Positions 56,346 to 64,000 of a DNA stretch of 64,000 nucleotides are shown here, one piece after another. Below the pieces are notes generated by a model, which had not been told where the DNA came from, made no database searches, and saw only the letters and a list, made by a program, of their open reading frames with translations. How positions within the stretch are numbered: the first letter of the stretch is position 1; each line of letters begins with the position of its first letter. A program made the translations under genes and the position numbers. The stretch comes from Norana najaformis (taxonomy: Eukaryota > Annelida > Clitellata > Crassiclitellata > Hormogastridae). Location: assembly GCA_964023275.1 (NCBI GenBank), contig OZ029927.1, forward strand, positions 9,409,720 through 9,473,719, read 5' to 3'.

Positions 56346-56648
56346 GACATTTTCTCCAGCATCTCCGGCCTCCAGTAACTAACTCATCCAGCAGCTGAAA
56401 CAGGACTCTCCTCACACCAACTGAATCGCTGTCTCCGTGACCTGTACTCTTCTCAGACTCGCTGACCAACATACATTGTCGAACGCATTGACTGTGGAAG
56501 AGCTTATAGCTTTAGAAGGTGACTGAGTGCACAATTTGCACTGAAAAGGAGACCAACTGAGTGCTGAAGGACATCAAGGGCAAAATGGCTTGCATGTATT
56601 CCCAGTACATGGACTCCGCGGAAAGGACCATAACTCCGATGATTTCAG
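56346..56648 (+). other. Predicted spliced exon (5' UTR plus first coding bases)
   Basis: Strong acceptor: pyrimidine-rich TGTCTTTTTTGCATCGTTTC then AG (ending 56345). Strong donor: GATTTCAG|GTAAGC at 56648/56649. Average composition and no simple repeats inside. The best-supported splice-site pair I can see. Confidence 0.45.
56585..56648 (+). CDS. Putative first coding exon of an unidentified gene
   Basis: ATG in context GCAAAATGG opens MACMYSQYMDSAERTITPMI plus S and one base before a consensus donor, so the exon would be phase 1. I do not recognise the N-terminus. The frame stays open across the donor to 56782, entering a CTGT-rich stretch, which is intron-like. Later exons would lie to the right, possibly outside the window. 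Confidence 0.35.
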
Positions 56649-56999
56649 GTAAGCATCTTCAGCAGCACACAGCCATTAAAAGACTGCCCTGGCTGCCTGC
56701 TTTCCGGGCCGCCGGCCTTCATCCCAGTCTGCCTGCTTGTATGCCCGTCTGGCTGTCTCTGTGTGTCTGTCTGTTCGTCTGACTGTGTTTCTGTCTTACA
56801 GATCTGTAGTTGTGCCTGTGTATTTTTCTCTGCCTATCTAAGGGTGTCTGTGTGTATATTCTCACATTAAGAAGCAATAAATAAATGTTATTATTGCATT
56901 ACATTAGCATAATGTGACGCAGCTATGCCTTAAAACTCAACCAAACTGCCAGTGAGAGTTTTATCAGAAACATCAATGCATGCTATTGTTTGTTATTAT

Positions 57000-57150
57000 T
57001 ATTATTTCTGCATTTATTAAGCGCCACTGTCTAATGACTAAGTATCAGTCGATGGCGCTGAAGGCCCCTACACTGTAACCACCTCGGGGGAAGCTCAAAC
57101 CTGTATGCCCCACTTTACAAGCCGAGCACTCAAACCATCCAGCAGTGTAA
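57000..57150 (-). mobile_element. Retroelement tail, TAGTGGCGCTTAATAAATG-(AAT)n (minus)
   Basis: ATTATTATTATTTCTGCATT, TATTAAGCGCCACTGTCTAA, TGACTAAGTATCAGTCGATG and GCGCTGAAGGCCCCTACAC. Best copy of the family also at 40350 and 15950. Confidence 0.8.
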
Positions 57151-57647
57151 CAAAATTCAGTATTAGATGATCGATCAACAAACTTCTGAAGTTTCTTCTG
57201 TGAACAGCCAAATTTGAATTAAACCAACATTTGTAAAATATGCAAAATGATCTTATTCTCAATATTACCCTTAAGATTTGATTATAAGCCTTATGTAAAA
57301 AAGTAACTTATTTTTTAGCCCTGTATTGGCATAGCTGTTAGTATTCTTATTCTGTAGAAGGTGCTGTGTCAAACCTTACTTGGTACTTGTTCCTACCTGT
57401 TCAGGTCTGCACATCGGGCAACGCAGCTTCCCCACTCACCTCTGTCCATTCTGCCAGTCTCCGTGCCCCATCTCACCCTCACCACATCTCCAGGCATCTC
57501 GCTCATCTCTGATGGTCTTGAGCAGTTCTTTCTTGGTCTGCCCCTTTTCCCCTCAGGGATCCAATTCGTGGCTGGTTGGCTCTTCTTTTTCCATATGAAC
57601 CTCTTGACCCATCCAGTTTCGCTTTGTAAACGTTACCATCCAGTTTC

Positions 57648-57717
57648 TGTATAAATCGTCGTATTATTATTCTATTATTATCATCAGAAAACAAAGACTG
57701 AAAATGGCACACTGGTC
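57648..57717 (+). repeat. Left arm of a ~72-bp inverted repeat (LINE-type tail)
   Basis: TATAAATCGTCGTATTATTA, TTATCATCAGAAAACAAAGA and CTGAAAATGGCACAC pair with 57826-57898. The TATAAATCGTC-(TTATT)n part also occurs at 59470. Confidence 0.85.
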
Positions 57718-57724
57718 ATAACAC

Positions 57725-57835
57725 TCCAGTTTCTCGTAATGACTGTTTTCTATATCTTCATAAACCTCCGTCCAATTTCCTTTTCTTTTTCATCTTCGCG
57801 TTTTTATAAGCATCGTCTTTTTACGAGTGTGCCAT
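57725..57835 (+). repeat. ~112-bp direct repeat, copy 1 (loop of the inverted repeat)
   Basis: CTCCAGTTTCTCGTAATGAC, TGTTTTCTATATCTTCATAA and CGTCTTTTTACGAGTG, repeated at 58561-58671. Confidence 0.9.
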
Positions 57836-57898
57836 TTTCATTCTTTGCTTTCTGATGATAATATTAAGAATAATAATAAGACGATTTATATAGCGCCG
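57826..57898 (-). repeat. Right arm of the ~72-bp inverted repeat
   Basis: GTGTGCCATTTTCATTCTTT, GCTTTCTGATGATAATATTA and GACGATTTATATAGCGCCGT, reverse complement of the left arm with extra GCGCTATATAAA. Confidence 0.85.
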
Positions 57899-58560
57899 TA
57901 GAACGGCTGAGGGCGAAAAAAATGGCGCTGTACATAGTATTCTCTTTTCCTCTTGTCCTCTCATTTCTCTTATTGTTTTATTCGATAATAACCTTTCTGA
58001 TATTATCAATTTAACTTATTATTTGGGTTGTTAGTAAACTATTATTAAATCTGTTATTTAACCAGACTAGATTCTTAGCAATATAATTTTTATTAAATAA
58101 AAAGCATTTTCTGTTAGATTTTAAATTTTAGGCGATGTTTGGCTTAGGGAAGTGATTGACAATTGCAGTAATAATATTTTTATTTGTATTTCGTCCAAAT
58201 ACTTATTTATTTACTTATATTTAGTTACTTATTGCGTAGTACTTATTTACTTAGCAACAGGATTTTGCACGGCCTTGTCAACATTATTTCATTAGGCGTG
58301 TCTCATAAACACTGTTCTTGTATAATTGGGTTTTGAGTGGCCCCGCTGTCAATCAAGTAGTAACAGCCATGTAGGCATGAGTCAATACGCGTTTCTTAGT
58401 CACCAGTTGCGCGCACTTTCCTTCGTTGGTGGTCCCAGAAGAGCGTTGTTTGATTAGAGTCAATTGGAGCGACGGAGGAGGATGTTGACATTTTCTGTGT
58501 GTAGTGATGTTGGCCGTCAACGTTGTGCCAATCATTTCTGAACATATGAATTATGAAAAT
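57899..58560. other. Intergenic, no gene seen
   Basis: AT-rich, no supported feature. Confidence 0.35.
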
Positions 58561-58671
58561 CGCTCCAGTTTCTCGTAATGACTGTTTTCTTTATCTTCCT
58601 AAACCTCTGTCCAATTTCCTTTTCTTTTTCGTCTTGGCGTTTTTAATAGCATCATCTTTTTACGAGTGCTT
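58561..58671 (+). repeat. ~112-bp direct repeat, copy 2
   Basis: CTCCAGTTTCTCGTAATGAC, TGTTTTCTTTATCTTCCTAA and CATCTTTTTACGAGTG, matching 57725-57835. Confidence 0.9.
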
Positions 58672-59073
58672 CCGCTACTCTCGACTACATCCGGAAGTTC
58701 TGTGATAGGTATTATAATGTCTCTCTGCCAGGGCCTTTCGGAGATTCAGAGAGGCCCGGGCCACTGCAAACGCAAGACCCCAAGCTCGAAGCATGCGCAT
58801 CGTAACCTATTTAAGGCGCAGTTGTGAAATATAATATAATAAAAGGAGAAATAAATATTAATAACTATTACAAACTTTTTTCAAAATCTGAAGCCCCTTA
58901 CCGTATGAGGCCCGGGCCAAATGGCCCTGCTGCGCCCCCTTCTGATAAGGCCTGCCCTTTGTTGTATGCTATACTGTGGTACTCAGGATGTGCTCATTTC
59001 CAATTCCTGGGGCCAGAGACGTCAGTGGACAGATACAAAAGTCTTGACTAAGAGATAACTGTGAGCTGCGGTT

Positions 59074-59500
59074 GTGAGCTCAGAAATTTCTAAGGCTCTA
59101 CTTAGAATCCAAGCGCAGGACACGGGCTTATTCACGAACGCCCGCCGCATCAGTTCGTGCAGCTTCGCCGTTGTTGGCCCTGCTTCGTGGCGACCTTCGA
59201 CGGGAATTCCTCTTTCTCTCCCCCTCTCTTTTCTGGAAGCGTTTGAAGACCGTATTATTACCCACTAGTTCTGGGGCATCGGGCCGGGAGGGCCTCTGAT
59301 GAGTTTTATCTCGAAGTTTCTGATTACAATCACATGCGCAATTACAATGTATGGTCGAAATGTGAGAGTGCTAACCAGAGTTACTCGAACATGTACTGCA
59401 TGTAACTATAATAGTCAGCGAATAACCGTACATGCACAGCCCCCGTTTTTTCGGCCTCTTGCGCACTACAGCGCTCTATAAATCGTCTTATTATTATTCA
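59074..59500 (+). mobile_element. LINE 3' end: RT C-terminal remnant and (TTATT)n tail
   Basis: The frame to the stop at 59266-59268 reads ISSCSFAVVGPASW...FLEAFEDRIITH, the kind of SFxVxGPxxWNxLP...F motif seen at reverse-transcriptase C-termini, with WN lost. Then GGGCCGGGAGGGCCTCTGAT and, at about 59470, GCGCTCTATAAATCGTCTTA plus TTATTATT. Confidence 0.7.
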
Positions 59501-59879
59501 GTGTTTTGACAGTGTTTAATAGCGGAACAGCAGTGTCATTAAGGTCAGCGCTCGGCTGAGGAGGGAACGAAGGCAGGCGTTGCGTGACCTAAACATCATC
59601 GACTCGGATTTATTAGGATTTATGGCAAAACCATTGAAGCAGAACTATGCATGCGCAGAAGAGAGGAACTCTTAAGTTTCACCTTGCTTGACTGATCAGT
59701 GGGTTACAGAGCGATGTAAAGCTGTGTATCTGCAGAGTACTGTTGTACCGGAATTCCGAACTGCTTGATTTTTTGCCTGACTGGTGAAATGAAGAATGTA
59801 AATAACAAGGGGGCCAAGGACAATCCCTGGGGAGCACGAGCAGTGCTGGTAGACGGATCAGACCAATGCCCGCTTGCTG

Positions 59880-59960
59880 AGACCGTATGTATGCATTGTT
59901 TTGTATGTATGTATGTATGCTTGTATGCATATATGTGTGTGTGTGTATGTTTGTATTTTA
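59880..59960. repeat. (ATGT)n short microsatellite
   Basis: GTATGTATGTATGCTTGTATG followed by (GT)n. Confidence 0.8.
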
Positions 59961-60109
59961 TTACTTATATATCACCTATAGAGTCTGCTGAAATGAGTTC
60001 CTTATCAGCAATCCTTTCTGTGAATTGACGGCTTTTTTAAAACTTCATAGGGATCTGTACCTCTGGAATAATACTAACCCAGTGATTGTATCTCATTCTC
60101 TTTTGTCTC

Positions 60110-60730
60110 TATGGTATATATTTTTGGTATATATATATATGCAATTATATTCAATATATGTAGGTATTGTATATATTTATCTGGGTTGTATATATATATA
60201 CATATATTAAATAGAAAATTCATGTAAGAAAATTCATCTCAAGACTTCAATCTGTCTGTCTGTCTGCCTCCCTGCCTGTCTGTCTGGCTGTCTGTCTGTC
60301 TCCCATGGAAATGACATGACTGTTGTTTTGGTTGTTTTAATGTATTATCTATAAAATTTCTCCTGATTTACCTGAGACTTTGTATGTGTATATATATATA
60401 TATATATATATTATGAGTAATATGTATTTTGTAGGAAATATATGTAGATCCCTTAATATGCATATTAAACAAAAAATTTAGCACAATCATGATATATCAT
60501 AAAAGACACTATATGAATATCCATATATAATGTCATATATTTATAAATATTAGGGGAGGTATACATAATCACACATATTAAGGGAAATTTGGTCTTCCCA
60601 TGATATTTTATATATACAGTATATATATATGATATTCTTATTATTGAATATAATACATATATATGTTATGGGAAATATATATATGTAATATATATATGTA
60701 ATATATATATATATATATATTCATATGCTG
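60110..60730. repeat. AT-rich tract with (TA)n and (CTGT)n blocks
   Basis: Several (TA)n runs (60125, 60190, 60393, 60660-60720) and CTGTCTGTCTG at 60250-60300. Confidence 0.8.
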
Positions 60731-61049
60731 AAACAAAATTATGAAGTTTGTTGAATTTAGAAGCTGCGACTGAGATGCTAATTCAGTGATACCGTCGCCG
60801 TTTCATGCGACTTGACTAGAATTTTACTGTTGCTGAGCTAGCAGATTTATTCCGGACAGTTTCATCTTATTTGCATTAAGTAGATATTTATTATATTATT
60901 TATGATATTGTTGTTATTCTTTTTATCATCCTTATTGTTTGTTTGTTTTACACGAGCATACGTGATTGCTCGGAGAAAACATTAAAATTAGTGAAGAGTC
61001 AAGAAGAGGCTCTGAGTCTAGCTGTTCTTGTATGCAAAAATACGGTACA

Positions 61050-61058
61050 ATGGCACTG

Positions 61059-61105
<47 letters not shown>

Positions 61106-61130
61106 GTGATTATTGTGATTATTATTACTA
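61050..61130. repeat. (TTA)n microsatellite
   Basis: About 20 TTA units then TTGTGA repeats. Confidence 0.95.
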
Positions 61131-62400
61131 AGACCCATGCTATAGTGTTACTCATAAGAAATGTCTCATAAAAGTAGACATTACTAAAGAGTTGCTAAAT
61201 GGATTAAACACATAAATTTTCTGGATTGTGTGATGTGTGTTGCATTGTTGCAGCTAGCCAACTTAGTGGGCAAGTCTAGTGTAGTAATAAAACAATAACC
61301 TGCCAGATATTTAACTTAAATCAGAGGCATCGCCTTGAGATTCTAGTGAGAAGAATTCTTGTGCATTGCTGTGCCTCCAGACCTCGCAGTTTCCTCGCAG
61401 TACCAGAGAGTTTTCTCGGCTCGAACATACTTACTTACTTACGCTAATCAGCGGCGTTTTAACGCATCCCTTGTAAGCAACTGGCGCCGCAGATGTGGAT
61501 GGAATGGTCGAATGGATGCGTTTCATTTGCTCGGCATTAGCATGAAATGGGACTGTCATTACTTCCATCCGGGTCCTGGTTTTGCGCTGGAGCCAGCCAA
61601 CCGGCAGCTAAACAGATTATAAAAATTTATATGAATTGGCGAGCAGAAGTAAACAGATTATAAAATCTATGTAACTTAGACGTCGCGCGGCGAACTAAAC
61701 AGATTACAAATATTTGTATGAATTAAGTCTCCATTTGGTCGTAGCAGAATAGAGCTACTGGTGGAAGGAAGAGCCAACTGGAAAAGCTTAAATACGGTGA
61801 TTTGTTGGCGATTCTCAAGGCAGCAGCGATGTGGATAGCAATGGAAATATAGGGATGTTGCATGGCGCGCGCGATTCCTCTGCTTCATTATTGCTATTAG
61901 AGCGTTGGCATCCTGAAGATCCATTGTCATTGAGGCGGTACTATCTAATCGACAACTCGGCCGGATAATTACAGGTGCCCGGCGGTCAGATGGTGTCCGG
62001 CGACGGATGTACGCGTCCAAGGCACGCCGGACTCTGTTCAGGGCATGTTTGTCATTGCGCCGTGCTTGTCACCCTATCGACGAGGTACTTGGTTCATGAG
62101 GTGCGCTCCCTCCGTTGGTCCGTCGAGGCGTATCCATCGGGACGCCTCCAGGCACGCCAACTTACGATCAGCCGTCGTCTGTGATAGGCGGATGGTGTGG
62201 AGAGATCAGTCAGGGACTACAAGGACGGAAATTCCGAAAGTACAGGTCTTGGCGCTCCGTGGGAGGGCGGCCGATGCCTGGCGGCAATTAACCTTCGACG
62301 TCGGCCTCAAGTGAGACTGGTGCGACGACAGGCAGCTGTGTGCCAAGTGCCACGGCGGGCAGACCCGTTTAAGAACTGTGCTCCGATAATAGTCCATTAA
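61131..62400. other. Intergenic, GC-rich from 61960, no gene assigned
   Basis: Short AAACAGATTATAAAAATTTA-like words repeat at 61608, 61653 and 61697 (45-bp spacing). GC-rich 61960-62370 has partly open frames on both strands without a motif I can name. It may be a decayed transposon coding region. Confidence 0.35.
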
Positions 62401-62861
62401 AATTGGCGCCTTCAACTTGATCATCATCATCATCAGCGTAGTCGTCGTCCGTCGTTATCATCGTCATTTTCATCCTAATCGTCGGTATTGTCATCTGCGG
62501 TTATGACACCGGGATAGATGGAGCAAGAGGGTTTGATAATTTTTGATAGTTCCTATTCAGGTTGATGTGAGTTTGAGAAGCTGGTTCTGGCCATTTGAAT
62601 AGTTTAATGTTTGCCCCTCCATCCACCCCTGCATCGCCACCCTGTCGTAGACTCGGTCATCATCAGTTTCCGTGTGAAGCAGATACTGTACCAAGAAACG
62701 TTGTTTCTGACTTGCTTGTTTCTTTTTTCTTTTTCTTGCTGTTTCTTTTTTCTTCTTTACTGTTTCTCCATTTCGGGCATTATTCCTGACAGTTTGAGTT
62801 TCTAATGCCACGTACACCATCACTGTCTCAATCCTTCGTACTTAGTTTTGGGGCTTGATAG
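62401..62861. other. Intergenic, no gene seen
   Basis: CATCATCATCATCAGCGTAG at about 62421 and a TTTCTTTTTTC run at about 62729-62750. Confidence 0.35.
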
Positions 62862-62955
62862 CCGATTGGCTTGGGGTAAGGTAGCCGATTGGATAGAGCG
62901 CTTGGCATGTAACGCGTAGAGTACGGGTTCGGATCTTCCCGTTAGACGGTTACTG
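62862..62955 (+). mobile_element. SINE-4 tRNA-like head (plus)
   Basis: GTAGCCGATTGGATAGAGCG (A-box), CTTGGCATGTAACGCG with a TGT-type anticodon loop, TACGGGTTCGGATCTTCCCG (B box) and then TTAGACGGTTACTG. Confidence 0.72.
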
Positions 62956-63065
62956 AAACTTTAGTGAAAAGATTGGCATTGTTTCACGTTTTTGCAAATC
63001 TCTTTAATGTTTCACTTAATAGAAGTATGAAAATAGTTTAGAAAATAGTTTATGAAAATAGTTTA

Positions 63066-63138
63066 GACTTCGCGGACCCTCTGAAATGGTCTTGTGGACT
63101 CCCAGGGGTCCCCAGACCACACTTTGACAATCGCTGCA
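63066..63138 (-). mobile_element. hAT-like transposon end
   Basis: On the minus strand CAGCGATTGTCAAAGTGTGG, TCTGGGGACCCCTGGGAGTC, then AGAGGGTCCGCGAAG. This resembles the termini of hAT-superfamily MITEs (CAGNGGTTCTCAAAGTGTGG type) known from animals. The other end is not found nearby. Confidence 0.55.
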
Positions 63139-63284
63139 TTTAAGGAACCGTGTTGCCATCTAACGGACAAGGTCAGTCGCATTTACATGGCTGACATTGG
63201 ACTCCGTGTCTTATGCTTGCACCCATACCATCTTTGTGTTTTCTCTGTTTTAACCCCCAAATGCTTATAACGTGTGTTTGGTGG

Positions 63285-63402
63285 ATAAGGACTGCGATGA
63301 GTTCTGTGCTCGGAACTACCTGGAATGATCTTCCACTTTACCCCTCAGTATACAAGCGGACGCTAGTGGCATTTTCTGCCATATATATTAGATTTATCTG
63401 TT
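63285..63402 (+). mobile_element. Possible LINE RT C-terminal remnant (weak)
   Basis: The frame reads SSVLGTTWNDLPLYPSVYKR and ends TLVAF...C stop at 63402. WNDLP is the conserved tryptophan motif of LINE C-termini. No tail follows. Confidence 0.4.
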
Positions 63403-63529
63403 AAGCAGAGTCTGTGTCGGGAGCCTCTGTGAGTATATGTGCAGAAGGGCTGTTGTGAAAAATCAAGAATTACATAGCATCAATGGACTTCAGAATAAAA
63501 AAGAACTGATGATAAATTCGCAATTTCAT

Positions 63530-63760
63530 GGTATCTAATCTAACCTAATCAAATGGCTTCTGTAGCGCCGTTATCATGACGCACACGGCATCAGTCGATG
63601 GTCGCTTCAAGTGAAACGTTAATCAAACATCGTAATCCACTGGATGAGCGTCGTCGAAATCCGATAGCTCAGGGAAGCCGGAAGCGAGGCTGTGGTGGAT
63701 ATTAGGGGATTTGAACTGCAGACACTGAGGTGACAGCTTTATTCAGGAATGTTACTACTG
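63530..63760 (-). mobile_element. tRNA-headed retroelement with GCGCTACAGAAG tail (minus)
   Basis: On the minus strand: AAAGCTGTCACCTCAGTGTC, TGCAGTTCAAATCCCC (B box), GTTTCACTTGAAGCGACCAT, CGACTGATGCCGTGTGCGTC, ATAACGGCGCTACAGAAGCC, ending ATTTGATTAGGTTAGATTAG. Best-preserved member of the family seen at 13225, 13470, 55375 and 55525. Confidence 0.75.
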
Positions 63761-64000
63761 CTGTTTTTTGATGAGTGGCACCAAAAACCCAGCAATGATA
63801 AATCATCAAAATAAGGACGGTTTCTAGCGCTTGACAGAATTCTGACAGAGTTCAGAAGTTGCTGAAAGCTGCTGTGCAAATGGCCTTGTCTAGTAGCTTA
63901 GCCAAGTTGGAGGCATCTTTAAAAGCAACTGTTCTGGTGCATGAGAATTATGCGTCTAGCTGACTTACGGCATTCAGCAGTGATTTATTATTATGCTTCT
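63761..64000. other. Right-edge sequence, no gene seen
   Basis: No supported feature. Confidence 0.35.

Noticed and set aside
58730-58935. Two GAGGCCCGGGCC words as transposon termini
   Set aside because: They are in direct rather than inverted orientation with no further matching flank, so no element can be defined.
61960-62400. Transposase coding region in the GC-rich block
   Set aside because: Frames are broken and I cannot identify a catalytic or DNA-binding motif; left as unassigned.

Overview
This is a gene-poor, repeat-rich stretch of a metazoan nuclear genome, most likely a marine invertebrate. The evidence is a single-exon animal serotonin receptor with fly/vertebrate 5-HT7 signatures, many decayed non-LTR retrotransposon (LINE) 3' ends, several tRNA-headed SINE families, a Tc1/mariner-type MITE, a hAT-like end, and a very high density of tetranucleotide microsatellites (ACAT/ATGT, TCTA, CCTG, GGAT) and CAT/GAC runs. 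I cannot name the species or phylum. Nothing bacterial, viral or CRISPR-like is present.

Layout. Bases 1-782 (minus strand, running off the left edge) hold 260 uninterrupted codons of a conserved cysteine-pair protein family that is usually transposon-associated in invertebrate genomes. Bases 1.4-9.3 kb are simple-sequence tracts and small tandem repeats. Bases 9.76-11.38 kb hold a diverged duplicated block and short minisatellites directly upstream of the receptor. The one complete gene is at 11381-12718 (+), a 445-residue 5-HT7-type receptor. Bases 13.2-19.7 kb are a mosaic of LINE and SINE pieces, including a LINE 3' UTR in which (CCTG)n has expanded to about 564 bp.

From 21 to 33 kb there are a 68-bp hairpin-forming satellite, a near-perfect 234-bp foldback, an inverted-repeat pair around 26.1/27.0 kb, a CpG-rich patch with an NRF1-like site (27.5-27.8 kb), SINEs and acidic-codon repeats. 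From 33 to 43.5 kb there are CAT minisatellites, a CpG-rich patch (34.5-34.9 kb), an 11-bp-phased GATC repeat, an intact 381-bp mariner MITE carrying a stump of transposase, and the best-preserved LINE reverse-transcriptase C-terminus (about 40.6-41.1 kb, minus) joined to a tRNA-like head. From 43.5 to 64 kb there are more microsatellites, LINE/SINE copies, a GC-rich promoter candidate (52.5-52.9 kb), a 24-bp minisatellite, a plausible spliced first coding exon (56.35-56.65 kb), LINE tails in inverted arrangement, and hAT-like and tRNA-like remnants at the right end.

The only gene whose job can be stated is the receptor: a plasma-membrane, amine-binding, G-protein-coupled serotonin receptor. 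The rest is mainly a record of retrotransposition, with a few CpG-rich patches that may mark promoters of genes whose exons are too short or too far away to resolve by eye.
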